Origin: Archangiaceae bacterium
Lineage (GTDB): Bacteria > Myxococcota > Myxococcia > Myxococcales > Myxococcaceae
Direction: 5' to 3'
DNA length: 64,000 nt
Assembly (NCBI GenBank): GCA_016714225.1
Contig: JADJNS010000009.1
Span: forward strand, 1 to 64,000
Positions within the stretch are counted from its first letter, which is position 1; each line of letters starts with the position of its first letter. The position numbers and the translations under genes are program-made. A model generated the notes under the pieces. The model did no database searches. It saw nothing but the letters and a program-made list of their open reading frames with translations, and had not been told where the DNA came from. This document shows, in pieces, positions 55,931 to 64,000 of the stretch.

Positions 55931-57331
55931 ATGTCGCTAAATCCCCGCTTTGCGGGTCTTCTTCTGGCGGTGGATCAACGGTTTCTTCCCCCCGAGGTGC
56001 GCGGGGACCCCGAGCTCGCGCGCCGGGGCCAGCTCACCGTGGTGCTTTCGTTCTTCCTCTCCGTGGCCTGCCTCTCGTCGGCCGGAGTGAGCCTCTTCGG
56101 CTACGCGCTCCCCGTCATCGCGGCCGTCGACGTGGTCGCGGCGCTGCTCGCGCTCAGCGTGCCGTTCGTGCTGCGCGCCACCGGCTCGCTGGCCCTCGCC
56201 GCCAACCTCACCCTCGCGGTCACCGTCGCCACCATGGCGCTCGCCGCGGGCTGCGTCGAAGGCATCACCAGCCCGGCGATGACCTGGCTCATCGTGGTGC
56301 CCATCTTCGCCAGCCTCATCGGCGGTCGCGGCATGGCGGTGCGCTGGGCGGTGGTGTGCACCCTCGCGGTGGTGGCGATGTCGCTGGCGATGCCCTGGCT
56401 GCCGGCGCACGAGCTGCCGGTCGCCGTTCGCCGCCAGACCGCCGCGTGGAACTACGTGCTGATGTTCGCGATGGTGGCGGTCTTCGCGCAGCTCTACGAG
56501 CGGCTCCACGCCCGCTCGTCGACCGCGCTGGCCGCCGCCCGCGCCGAGCTCGAGCGGGCGCGAGAGCAGGCCGCGCTCACCGAACGCATGGCTGCGCTCG
56601 GCCGGCTGGCGGCCGGCGTGGCGCACGAGATCAACAACCCCTCGACCTTCGTGGTCGGCAACGTGCGGCTGGCGCGCGACACCGTGGCGCAGGTGCTGGC
56701 CGGCGCCTCGCCGTCGAGCGAGCTGCGCGAGGTTCAAGACGCCCTCTCCGACGCGCTCACCGGAGCCACCCGCATCACCGAGACGGTGCGCGACCTGAAG
56801 ACGCTGGGCCGCGCCGGCGACGAGGGCAACGCGCCGGTCGATGCCGCCGACGTGTTGGACACCTCGCTGCGCATCGTCTCGCACCAGCTGCGCCAGCAGT
56901 GCATGGTCGAGAAGACCCTGCACCCCGTGTCTGAGGTGCTGGCCAACGAGTCGCGCCTGGGGCAGGTGTTCGTGAACCTGCTCACCAACGCCGGCGACGC
57001 GATGCCGCCCGGCAGGCCGACGAGAGAGAACCGGGTGCGCGTCGTCACCCGCATGAGCGAAGGCCGGGTCTGCATCGAGATCTCCGACAACGGTGCTGGC
57101 ATCGAGCCTGACGCGCTCAGCCGCATCTTCGACCCGTTCTTCACCACCAAGCCGGTAGGGCAGGGCACCGGCCTGGGGCTCTCCATCTGCCGGCGGTTGG
57201 TCGACGACCTGGGCGGGCAGCTCGAGGTCGAGTCGAAGCTGGGGGTGGGCACCACCTTTCGGGTGCGGCTGCCGGCGCTGCCGGTGGCCCGGCCGCGCAC
57301 GCCCGCGCCGCGAGATGCGCCTCAGGTCTGA
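55931..57331 (+). CDS. Membrane sensor histidine kinase
   Basis: 466 residues. Six membrane helices occupy residues ~35-190, without a large external domain, so the sensor lies in the membrane. A coiled-coil linker (ALAAARAELERAREQAAL) leads to HisKA with H232 in GVAHEINNPSTF. The HATPase domain is complete: VFVNLLTNAGDAMPP, ISDNGAGIEPDALSRIFDPFFTTK and GTGLGLSICRRLV. NtrB-like class. No response regulator adjoins it, common for myxobacterial orphan kinases. The 3' end overlaps the convergent CDP-alcohol transferase by ten bases. ATG at 55931. Confidence 0.92.
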   Translation: MSLNPRFAGLLLAVDQRFLPPEVRGDPELARRGQLTVVLSFFLSVACLSSAGVSLFGYALPVIAAVDVVAALLALSVPFVLRATGSLALAANLTLAVTVATMALAAGCVEGITSPAMTWLIVVPIFASLIGGRGMAVRWAVVCTLAVVAMSLAMPWLPAHELPVAVRRQTAAWNYVLMFAMVAVFAQLYERLHARSSTALAAARAELERAREQAALTERMAALGRLAAGVAHEINNPSTFVVGNVRLARDTVAQVLAGASPSSELREVQDALSDALTGATRITETVRDLKTLGRAGDEGNAPVDAADVLDTSLRIVSHQLRQQCMVEKTLHPVSEVLANESRLGQVFVNLLTNAGDAMPPGRPTRENRVRVVTRMSEGRVCIEISDNGAGIEPDALSRIFDPFFTTKPVGQGTGLGLSICRRLVDDLGGQLEVESKLGVGTTFRVRLPALPVARPRTPAPRDAPQV

Positions 57332-57909
57332 GGCGCGCCCTTGGCGGTGAGCTGCCGCCAGCCCTCGCGCATGTAGGCCCAGGTTCCGGGCACGACCAGC
57401 GCGAGCACCACCACCGCACCGCCGAAGATCAGCCACCCCGGCGCCGCCGCCGAGGCGGCCACCACCAGCGCGAAGAGCAGCACCGAGGCCGCCTTGCCGT
57501 GCCACTCGTGCTTCACGTGCACCTCGCGGCGGCGCAGCCACACGCAGACCCAGCCGGTTCCGAGCAGCGCATCGCGCGCCAGCAGCGCCGCCCACAGCCA
57601 CACCGGCAGCGGGGCGAACGCGGGCGACACGAAGAAGGTGAGAAAGGTGGTGCCCACGAAGGTGGCGAGCTTGTCGGCCACCGCGTCGAGCATCGCGCCG
57701 AAGTTGGTCGCCAGCGCGAAGCGGCGAGCCAGCATGCCGTCGGCCACGTCGGTGGCGCCGAGGACGATCAGCAGCACCACGATGGGCAGCCGATTCACCG
57801 ACTCCCCGTCGAGCGATCGCGCGCGGGCGGTGAACGCCAGCGCCAGCCACACCGGCACCAGACCGATGCGCACGAGCGAGATGGCGTTGGGCAACCACCG
57901 GGGAATCAT
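57322..57909 (-). CDS. CDP-alcohol phosphatidyltransferase family protein
   Basis: 195 residues with six membrane helices. The catalytic signature is exact: DVADGMLARRFALATNFGAM, followed by the final LDAVADK, giving D-x2-D-G-x2-A-R-x8-G-x3-D-x3-D at ~54-80. Such enzymes join CDP-diacylglycerol to an alcohol (e.g. glycerol-3-phosphate in PgsA) at the inner membrane. Which alcohol is not evident. A DNA overlap of ten bases with the sensor kinase is tail-to-tail. Confidence 0.9.
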   Translation of the reverse strand: MIPRWLPNAISLVRIGLVPVWLALAFTARARSLDGESVNRLPIVVLLIVLGATDVADGMLARRFALATNFGAMLDAVADKLATFVGTTFLTFFVSPAFAPLPVWLWAALLARDALLGTGWVCVWLRRREVHVKHEWHGKAASVLLFALVVAASAAAPGWLIFGGAVVVLALVVPGTWAYMREGWRQLTAKGAPQT

Positions 57910-57933
57910 CTGCCGAAGCAGATAACCGTCTCT

Positions 57934-58650
57934 TCAGCTGAACGCCCGCTGCCACGAGACGGGAACAAGCTCGAGCCGCTCGAGCCACGCCCGCGCGGAA
58001 GGATTGGTGAAAGTCTGAAGCTCGGTCTCGCGCTGCGTCGAGTACCGGCTCTCGAGCAGGCGGGGCGCGTAGCCCGGGTGGCACATCAGCTCGATGACCC
58101 CGCTCTTGGGCAGCTGCTCGAGCGACTTCTCGAGCTGCTCGAGGGTCCAGTACGCGGGGCCGTCGGCCTCGCCGATGAAGTGATCATTCGTGACCGCGCG
58201 CAGCTTGCGCAGCGCGGTGCGCATCGCCTTGTCGATCGAGCGCACCGGCAGCCGGTGGGCCACCGCCGCGCGCGCCAGCCCCTCGAGCACCGCGGGGTGC
58301 CGGTGCAGGTGGCGGTGCACGTCGAGGTGGGTGGGCTTTCGCTTCATCAGCTTCTCGAACCGCTCGAGCTGGGCGTGCACTTCTCTCTCGGCGGCGGCGG
58401 CGTCGAGCTTGCCGGCCGACGCGTCGTCCCACTCGCCCTTCGCCGACAGCTTCGACCAGCGGTGCAGGTTGAGGTGCAGACCCACCGCGAGCCCCTGCGC
58501 CAGCGCGGCCGCGGCTGCCGAGTGCGGCCCGTTGACGATCATCGTCGTCGAGCTCACCACGCCCCCGCGCATCGACTCGACGATGCCGCGGGTGACCTCG
58601 GGCTCGTAGCCGAGGTCATCGGCGTTGATGATCATCGCGCGGCCCTTCAC
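57934..58650 (-). CDS. YdjC/ChbG-family polysaccharide deacetylase-like hydrolase
   Basis: 238 residues. The GTG at 58650 overlaps the kinase stop (GTGA) and gives MKGRAMIINADDLGY; ATG 58635 is the alternative. YdjC enzymes deacetylate chitooligosaccharides using a divalent metal. Seen: INADDLGYEPEVTRGI (metal Asp and catalytic region), VGLHLNLH near 74-81, PTHLDVHRHLHRHPAVL (metal His-His, ~123-139) and ELMCHPGYAP near 196. Length is normal. Translational coupling to a Ser/Thr kinase is unusual and may reflect shared regulation of cell-wall or sugar use. Confidence 0.85.
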   Translation of the reverse strand: MKGRAMIINADDLGYEPEVTRGIVESMRGGVVSSTTMIVNGPHSAAAAALAQGLAVGLHLNLHRWSKLSAKGEWDDASAGKLDAAAAEREVHAQLERFEKLMKRKPTHLDVHRHLHRHPAVLEGLARAAVAHRLPVRSIDKAMRTALRKLRAVTNDHFIGEADGPAYWTLEQLEKSLEQLPKSGVIELMCHPGYAPRLLESRYSTQRETELQTFTNPSARAWLERLELVPVSWQRAFS

Positions 58651-60698
58651 GGCGCCTCGGGCGGCGGGGCCACCGTGCAGCGCGCGGCGATCTGCTTGCC
58701 GTCTTCGAAGCGCGCCTCGAGGCTCTTCTTCGTCTCGGCGAGCTCGGGCGCGTTCTGCTGCGCCTCCATCTCACACAGCGCGGTCAGCGGTCGCGGGTCG
58801 GCAGGCGCCAGCCGGTCGGCCTCGAGGTACTCGGCGCGGGCGCCCTTCACGTCGCGCTGCTGGTAGAGCACCGCGCCCAGGTAGTAATGCGCAGCCATCG
58901 AGCCGGGGTCTTTCTTGATCAGCTCTTTGAGCAGCTTCGCCGCACCGCCGGGGTCGCCCTTGCGAAACTTCACGAACCCGAGCTCGGCGGCGCTCACCGG
59001 GTCGTACTGCTTCTTCAGCACCTCGGTCAGGGTGGCCTGCGCCAGGTCGAGTTGCCCGTTCTGCGACTGCCAGTAGCCGATGCGCGCCTTGAAGCGCATC
59101 TCGTCGGGCTTGCGCGCCAGCGCCGAGCTCCACGCCTCGACCGCCTGCTGCGGCTCGCCCAGCGACTCTTTGAGCTCGGCCAGCACCACGTACGGCTCGC
59201 TTTCGCCCTTCGCGAGGTCTCTCGCCTGCTCCAGCGCGGCCTCGACCCTCTTTCCCTTGCGCAGCGCGACCGCCGCGCGCGCCTCGAGCAGCCAGGCGCG
59301 GGCGCTCTTGGGGTCTTGCGTGCGCCACGCCTCGGCGAGCTTGAGCGCGCCCTGGCCCGCCTTCACCTCGAGCAGCAGCTTGCCGGCGGCGTCGAGCTGC
59401 TCGGGCGTGGCCTGCTGCTCGACCAGGTCTTCGAGCAGCGCGGTGCGCGCTTTGGGGTCTTTCGAGGCCTGCGCCTGGGTCAGCGCCTCGGCGGGCGAGA
59501 GGGTCGGCCTGAGCTTCACCAGCGCGAGCACGCCCGCGGCCAGCGCCACCACCGCGAAGGCCACTGCGCCGACCTTCAGCGCGCTCGACGGCCCGGCGCG
59601 CGCGGCCGGCGGGGCCGGTGCTTCGCCCACCACCGGCGCTTCGGGGGCGTCGAGCTGCTCGGGCGCGTGCGCGGGAAGTGAGCCGGCGTACGGCGACGGA
59701 GGCCCGGGGTACGACGGGTCGAGCTCGCGGGCCCGGCGCAGCGTGTCGCGCTTCGAGTCTTTGTGCTTGGGGAAGACGCGCGAGACGTAGTCGCCCACCG
59801 CCTGCTTGCTGGCCACCTCGGCCTCGCCGCCGACCCGGGCGATGGCGTCGATCAGCTCTTGCAGCGACTGGTAGCGCTTGTCGGGGTCGTGCTCGATGGC
59901 CTGGAGACACACCGTCTCGAGGCCGGGAGGCACCGCGGGGTCGAGCTCGTGGGGCGCGCGCGGGTTGCCCTGCGCGATGCGCATCACCACCTCGTCGACG
60001 CTGTTGCCGGTGAAGGGCCGGCGGCCGCACAGCTGCTCGTAGAGCATCACCCCGGCGGCGAACACGTCGGCGCGGTGGTCGACCGGCTTGGCGAGGATCA
60101 TCTCGGGCGACATGTAGAAGAACTTGCCCTTCAGCGTGCCGGGCTCGGTGCCGGCGCCCCACATCGCGGTCTTGGCCACTCCGAAGTCGATCACCTTCAC
60201 GTCGCCGGTGAAGCCGACGTGAATGTTGTCGGGGGTGAAGTCGCGGTGCACCAGCCGCAGCGGCTGGCCCTGCTCGTCGACCGCGCGGTGCGCGGCGTCG
60301 AGGCCCCGGCACGCCTCACTCAAGATGTGCAGGGTGATGCCGACGGGCACGCGCTTGCCCTCGTCGGCCACCTTCTCGCGCAGGTCGGCGAAGGTGTGGC
60401 CGTCGAGCAGCTCCATGGCGATGTACGGCTCGCCCGCCTCGTGACCGAGGTCGACGATGCGCACCACGTTGGGGTGCTCGATCTGCGCGGTGATGCGCGC
60501 CTCGTTGAGGAACATGCGCACGATCGCCTGGTCCTTGATGAGGTGCGGCAAGAGCCGCTTCACCGCCACCATCGGGCCGAACTTGCCGTCGGCGGTGATG
60601 TGGCGGCCCACGTAGACCTCGGCCATGCCTCCGGTCGCGATGCGCGAGGTGAGCCGGTAATGGCCGAACCACGTGGGCTGACCGAGCGTCGTCTCCAA
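58647..60698 (-). CDS. Ser/Thr protein kinase with C-terminal TPR domain
   Basis: 683 residues from a TTG start at 60698. Kinase ~14-280: glycine loop IATGGMAEVYVG, K47 (VAVKRLL), Glu67, catalytic HRDFTPDN (D153; the Phe variant is usual in myxobacterial Pkn kinases), DFG171-173 and KFFYMSPEM. A Pro/Ala linker (~340-375) leads to one membrane helix (~377-395, VGAVAFAVVALAAGVLALV), then ~270 residues of TPR-like repeats outside the membrane (AHYYLGAVLYQQRDVKGARA). Overlaps the YdjC gene. Its 5' end is copied downstream at 62439 (see repeats). Confidence 0.92.
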   Translation of the reverse strand: METTLGQPTWFGHYRLTSRIATGGMAEVYVGRHITADGKFGPMVAVKRLLPHLIKDQAIVRMFLNEARITAQIEHPNVVRIVDLGHEAGEPYIAMELLDGHTFADLREKVADEGKRVPVGITLHILSEACRGLDAAHRAVDEQGQPLRLVHRDFTPDNIHVGFTGDVKVIDFGVAKTAMWGAGTEPGTLKGKFFYMSPEMILAKPVDHRADVFAAGVMLYEQLCGRRPFTGNSVDEVVMRIAQGNPRAPHELDPAVPPGLETVCLQAIEHDPDKRYQSLQELIDAIARVGGEAEVASKQAVGDYVSRVFPKHKDSKRDTLRRARELDPSYPGPPSPYAGSLPAHAPEQLDAPEAPVVGEAPAPPAARAGPSSALKVGAVAFAVVALAAGVLALVKLRPTLSPAEALTQAQASKDPKARTALLEDLVEQQATPEQLDAAGKLLLEVKAGQGALKLAEAWRTQDPKSARAWLLEARAAVALRKGKRVEAALEQARDLAKGESEPYVVLAELKESLGEPQQAVEAWSSALARKPDEMRFKARIGYWQSQNGQLDLAQATLTEVLKKQYDPVSAAELGFVKFRKGDPGGAAKLLKELIKKDPGSMAAHYYLGAVLYQQRDVKGARAEYLEADRLAPADPRPLTALCEMEAQQNAPELAETKKSLEARFEDGKQIAARCTVAPPPEAP

Positions 60699-60772
60699 GC
60701 GCCAGCGAGCATAGCGCCCGCCCTTACCGCCGAAAGGTTTATAGGGCCGCGTGAATGGCGCGCTCGAGCACC
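60677..60772. repeat. Left copy of a 96-base imperfect direct repeat
   Basis: Matches 62439-62534 at 90 of 96 bases. It contains the start codon region of the Ser/Thr kinase and, on the minus strand, the C-terminal codons LERAIHAAL of the gene at 62501. Together the copies bracket the 60872-62428 lipoprotein gene. Confidence 0.75.
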
Positions 60773-60871
60773 GTCAGCGCATCGCCGACCTGCACCACGA
60801 GGCCCCTCAAGTTCCGCCGCAGGTCTTCCTCGACTTGTGCCGTCGCGGCGAGGCTGAGTAGACGCCAGCGA

Positions 60872-62428
60872 ATGGGGCAACTCGCGCGACGCTTCTTCAG
60901 GCCTGTCGCACTGGCCACCCTGCTCTGTCTCTCTGGCTGCGTGACCCACTGGGTCGTACCCACCAACCCGAGGATCTCATGCACGTCCGCCTCGGGGGTC
61001 AAATGGGTCTACCCGGGGCGGCACCTCGAAGTCAGCGCAACGTGGAGTGCCGAGCGCTGTCAGGCCGAAAAGGACTACGACATGAAGAAAGGCGACGTCC
61101 TCAAGAACACCCAGTGCCGCAGCTTCGATGAGCAACCGTTTCGGCTCGAGCTCGAGTGTGAGCCTGGGTGCACGAAGTCGGTGGAAGAGGGCTTCGTCGC
61201 TCCGCGGCAGATCGGCGACTTCACCTATCGCGCGCGCATGGTTCACTCCTCGACCGGCGAGGTGCGCGAATGCGCCGAGAAGGCCAAGGTGACCTGGCCG
61301 AGCCGGGTCGCGCTCCTGTGTGCGTACGACGGCCGCACCTACGAGTATTGCGACCACCGGCCGCTGCTCGCCAAGTGGCCGTTGGTGAAGCCGGTCATCG
61401 AGTACGACGACGTTCAGGTCGTCTCCCCTGAGGGGGTCACCTTGAACGGCAAGACCGACGGCCTCGCCTTTCACGACAGCGCCGAGAAGAGCGCGTCGGT
61501 GCTCGAAGTCGGCATCGAGGAGCACGGCGCATACCTCGTCGACGTGCAGTTCGGCCCCGTCGTCAGCCACTTCCGCTTCACCGTGGCTGACCCGAATTCC
61601 ACTGCCGCGGCGGGCACCTCGACTGCGGCAACGGGCACCTCGACTGCGGCGACGGGCACCTCGGCTGCGGCGACGGGCACTTCGACTGCGGCGAAGGCCA
61701 CCTCGACTGCGTCGTCGGGAACCTCCACTGCGGCGTCGGCCACGTTTCGCTGCGGGAAGTGCACCACCACCCCCTGCATCCTCGGCGAGTCGTTCCGCTG
61801 CCAGTTGTCGTGGCCCTGTCCCGGGTTGAAGCTCCTCCGCAAGTTCGAGGTGCTGGCGGGCACCGCGGACACCGCTTCGTCCTGGGAGCCCCTCGCATCT
61901 CAAGGGGGGGCGTGTGTCGCGAGCGACCTGACCGTCGACGCGCAGTGCAGCCGGGGCGACTGCAAGATTGAACAAGAGGGTGGCAGTGGGTATCGAAGTC
62001 TCACCGTGACGCCACGCGCAGAGGGCGTCGTTCGAGTTCACGTCAGCGCGAAAGATGCCGAGGAGCGGTCGTTCGACTCAGACGCCATCGAGGTGCGGGC
62101 GATAAAAAAGATCGAGCTCACCTGCGACGCTCAAGACGAACGCGGGCAGACCCGACCGTGCGACGGCCCGGTCGCGTCGGGGAGTCGGGTCTCGTTCGAG
62201 GTACTCCCGGTGAGCGGGATGGTGCCGTTCACCGCCCCGCGACTGAGTGTCCGGCCGACCACCCGGCTCACGAATGAGCCCTTTTGGCACTGCGGCGAAA
62301 AACCCCGGCGCAGGGCGCCTCAAGAGAAGAGCTACCAATGTCTCGCCGTCGACGTACCACCGGGAAGGTATCGGGCCACCGCCACGCTTGCGGGTCTGAG
62401 CGAAGCGATCGAGGTCGAGGTTCGCTAG
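60872..62428 (+). CDS. Lipoprotein with heptapeptide tandem repeats
   Basis: 518 residues from ATG at 60872 (MGQLARRFFRPVALATLLC, then lipobox LSGC), a clear lipoprotein signal. The mature protein is Cys-rich with Ig/Big-like beta patterns in two parts (~40-235 and ~285-518). Between them lie about six copies of a 7-residue repeat of type ATGTSTA (61606-61740), probably a flexible, possibly glycosylated spacer. Codon use looks looser and GC slightly lower than in neighbours. It sits between two copies of a 96-base direct repeat, suggesting insertion or duplication. No family recognised; surface adhesion or envelope role is a guess. Confidence 0.75.
   Translation: MGQLARRFFRPVALATLLCLSGCVTHWVVPTNPRISCTSASGVKWVYPGRHLEVSATWSAERCQAEKDYDMKKGDVLKNTQCRSFDEQPFRLELECEPGCTKSVEEGFVAPRQIGDFTYRARMVHSSTGEVRECAEKAKVTWPSRVALLCAYDGRTYEYCDHRPLLAKWPLVKPVIEYDDVQVVSPEGVTLNGKTDGLAFHDSAEKSASVLEVGIEEHGAYLVDVQFGPVVSHFRFTVADPNSTAAAGTSTAATGTSTAATGTSAAATGTSTAAKATSTASSGTSTAASATFRCGKCTTTPCILGESFRCQLSWPCPGLKLLRKFEVLAGTADTASSWEPLASQGGACVASDLTVDAQCSRGDCKIEQEGGSGYRSLTVTPRAEGVVRVHVSAKDAEERSFDSDAIEVRAIKKIELTCDAQDERGQTRPCDGPVASGSRVSFEVLPVSGMVPFTAPRLSVRPTTRLTNEPFWHCGEKPRRRAPQEKSYQCLAVDVPPGRYRATATLAGLSEAIEVEVR
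61606..61740 (+). repeat. 21-base tandem repeat inside the lipoprotein gene
   Basis: Roughly six in-frame units of 21 bases (consensus GGCACCTCGACTGCGGCGAC plus one), encoding ATGTSTA variants. The first four are nearly identical, the last two diverged. Copy number is likely to vary between strains. Confidence 0.8.
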
Positions 62429-62438
62429 CTAGCGCCGC

Positions 62439-62534
62439 GCTGACCGAGCGTCGTCTCCGAGCGCCAGCGCGCACAGCGCCCGCCCTCACCGCCGCAAGGT
62501 CTATAGGGCCGCGTGAATGGCGCGCTCGAGCACC
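62439..62534. repeat. Right copy of the 96-base imperfect direct repeat
   Basis: Constant offset of 1,762 bases from the left copy without gaps. The kinase start codon (TTG, plus-strand CAA) has become CGA here, so this copy cannot start the kinase. It includes the true 3' end of the 62501-63163 gene. Confidence 0.75.
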
Positions 62535-63163
62535 TTGGGCGCGAGCCGGCGGGCGTGGGCCGGCACGGTCATCACCGTCAGCGCGTCACCCACCAACGTG
62601 ACGTGGGTCTGTTCTCCGACGGCGAGCTGCACCCGCTTCACCTTGGCGGCGAGGTTCTGGCGGCCGCTCTCGTCGCGCGCCACGTTGTCGAGCGCCTCGC
62701 TCACCGCGGGCAGCAGCGCGCCCAGCGGCTCGAGCGAGTCTTCGCCCAGCGGGTCGGGGAGCAGGAAGAGAATCGGCGCGCCCACCTGCACCGCGAGCTG
62801 CGACTCGGCCCCCGCCACCCGCCGCTTGAGCTCGACGTGCGAGGGGGCCGGCAGCGAATCGGCCGGCGGGCGCGAGAGGCCCAGCACGTCGTGCACCGTC
62901 ACCGCTTCGATGTGTCGCACCGGCACGTGGGCCACGTTCCACTCGGGCGGGGTGTGCAGCAGCACGGTGGCCTGGTTGCCCTCGTGCCCCACGTCGAGCA
63001 CGAAGCCCGACAGGTCGCGCGCCGAGGCGAGGTGCAGGGTGACCCGCGGCCGGCGCAGCGCCTCGCCCGAGCGAATGCGGCGGGCCAGCTCGCCCAGCTC
63101 TTCGAGCAGCCGGTCGGGGTGGCGCGCCGTCAGCTCGCGGAGCACCTTCTCGCCGTCACTCAT
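62501..63163 (-). CDS. Hypothetical protein
   Basis: 220 residues, ATG at 63163. Starts with a helical charged segment (MSDGEKVLRELTARHPD), then beta-rich sequence (VTLHLASARDLSGFVLDVGH, ATVLLHTPP, VAHVPVRHIEAVTVHDVL), a hydrophobic helix region near 125-145 and a C-terminal end LERAIHAAL. No signal peptide and no known motif. A truncated relative of its last ~30 codons is seen on the same strand at 60739-60830, next to the left direct repeat. Function unknown. Confidence 0.65.
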   Translation of the reverse strand: MSDGEKVLRELTARHPDRLLEELGELARRIRSGEALRRPRVTLHLASARDLSGFVLDVGHEGNQATVLLHTPPEWNVAHVPVRHIEAVTVHDVLGLSRPPADSLPAPSHVELKRRVAGAESQLAVQVGAPILFLLPDPLGEDSLEPLGALLPAVSEALDNVARDESGRQNLAAKVKRVQLAVGEQTHVTLVGDALTVMTVPAHARRLAPKVLERAIHAAL

Positions 63164-63242
63164 GGGGTGGCCCGACAGCGAGGCCGTGCTCGCCTGGTGA
63201 GAAGCCGTTCACGTTCACCTTCACGTTCACGTCGTTGAGGCG

Positions 63243-64000
63243 CTACTTCGAGGCGGTGAGCTGTTTTCGCTGGCCCACGCAGAAGTTGATGATTTCGGTC
63301 AGCGTCAGCGAGCCGCCCACCACGTCGAACTTCTTCTCACCCATCTCGGGGTAGTCGTGCTGGAGAATGATGCCGGTCGCGATGCACTCGTTGTACTGGG
63401 CGAGCGCCTCGGCCTTCTTCGACTTGTCCATCAGGGTCTTGCCGGCCTCGTACGACTTCTTGGGGCCGTCTTCGAACTTGATCAGCGGCGCCACCTCTTT
63501 CATCAGCGTCTGCGTCTCGCTCACCCGCTGGGTGCACAGGTCCATCACCGCCAGGGGCATCAGCGTCTTGCCGTCGACCAGCACCGGCAGCTTGGCCAGC
63601 TGGGGCAGCATCTTGGTGAGCTGCTGGCCCTCGCTCTGGCACGACTTGAACAGGCCCAGCGACGCCTCGTACTTGCCCTTGCGCTCGCGCAGGTTCTTCA
63701 ACGTCGCCGCCTTGTCGTTGGTGGCCACCCCCGTCATCAGCGCCTCGCCCGTCTTCTTGCGCAGCTCGCGCGCCAGCTTGGTGAACTCGAGCGTGTCGGT
63801 GAGCCCGTACAGCGCGTTGCGCGCCTTCTCGGCCTGCGCCGCGTAGTTGCCGTTCTGCTTCTCGAGCGGGGCCTGCTTCTCGAGCATGGTGTTGATGGCC
63901 TCGACCGCGGCGATGGCGCCTTCGAGGTCGCTGTCTTTGCCCTCGGGCGCCTTGGCGGTGTCGAGCTTCTGCTTCGCCGAGGCCTGCGCGTCGGCCAGCG
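63243..64000 (-). CDS. Hypothetical coiled-coil protein, 5' end outside the window
   Basis: At least 252 codons, open to the window edge (the frame continues without a stop past 63887: ...LEGAIAAVEAINTMLEKQAP). Helical, charged and rich in Lys/Ala/Glu throughout, with long heptad-like stretches (ALYGLTDTLEFTKLARELRK, LFKSCQSEGQQLTKMLPQLA). Two or three Cys in the second half. The C-terminus (TEIINFCVGQRKQLTASK) has no anchor. It resembles periplasmic helical-bundle proteins of myxobacteria by composition only. Confidence 0.65.
   Translation of the reverse strand, partial: LADAQASAKQKLDTAKAPEGKDSDLEGAIAAVEAINTMLEKQAPLEKQNGNYAAQAEKARNALYGLTDTLEFTKLARELRKKTGEALMTGVATNDKAATLKNLRERKGKYEASLGLFKSCQSEGQQLTKMLPQLAKLPVLVDGKTLMPLAVMDLCTQRVSETQTLMKEVAPLIKFEDGPKKSYEAGKTLMDKSKKAEALAQYNECIATGIILQHDYPEMGEKKFDVVGGSLTLTEIINFCVGQRKQLTASK

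Noticed and set aside
60739..61002. Minus-strand ORF of 87 codons
   Set aside because: Only its last ~30 codons look real, as a remnant of the 62501-63163 gene end; the rest is antisense to the lipoprotein gene. Treated as part of the repeat-linked duplication.

Overview
The window is GC-rich DNA (about 70% by eye) with the hallmarks of a myxobacterium (Myxococcota). These include Ser/Thr kinases with TPR tails, one-domain response regulators, a PilZ protein, a DUF1800/DUF1501 pair, a Gld-type ABC cluster, and a secreted protein ending in a MYXO-CTERM-like tail (end 33459). No rRNA, tRNA, phage, IS element or CRISPR array was seen. Genes are dense, on both strands, and often overlap by 1 to 4 bases.

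Layout. 1-1411: a frame-broken sensor kinase and its NarL-type regulator. 1432-8909: a PH-like membrane protein, a Sel1-repeat protein, the DUF1800/DUF1501 export pair and two unassigned proteins. 8912-14571: a PlsC-type acyltransferase, a beta-hydroxyacid dehydrogenase and a large secreted M28 peptidase. 14581-22811 (minus): a biosynthetic cluster in which an NRPS/PKS hybrid (KR-ACP-C-A-PCP-C) appears to continue into an acyl-ACP-reductase-like domain, followed by an isopropylmalate-dehydrogenase-like gene. 23074-31538: aldo/keto reductase, J-domain protein, M1 aminopeptidase, sphingosine-1-phosphate-lyase-like enzyme, DUF819 transporter and envelope proteins. 31629-38218: degenerate GGDEF protein, zinc phospholipase/nuclease, lipoprotein, Ser/Thr kinase and ABC-F ATPase. 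38358-43027: GldA/GldF/GldG-like ABC system plus a DUF4340 protein. 43318-47486: signalling island (degenerate hybrid kinase, HAMP kinase, two receivers). 47536-53139: cysteine synthase, ethanolamine-type permease, Ogt, sphingomyelin-synthase-like protein, GNAT, ManA and QueF. 53163-64000: PilZ, PafA-type phosphatase, sensor kinase, CDP-alcohol transferase, YdjC deacetylase, Ser/Thr kinase, a repeat-flanked lipoprotein gene, and two genes of unknown function.

The best candidate for something new is the 15759-22811 assembly line. Its last condensation domain runs, once two opposing frame breaks are corrected, into a Rossmann domain with the motifs of cyanobacterial acyl-ACP reductase. That suggests reductive aldehyde release instead of a thioesterase or a standard R domain. 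The adenylation domain lacks the usual substrate-anchoring Asp, and the line begins with a ketoreductase without KS or AT.

Quality warning: the first 27 kb contains frame breaks in six genes (1-692, ~3137, ~4012, ~17155 and ~17478, 23575-23578, ~26600), while none was seen in the remaining 37 kb. Several are repaired by one or two bases in short G/C runs, so indel errors are more likely than gene decay. Domain assignments are from motifs read by eye; no database search was possible.
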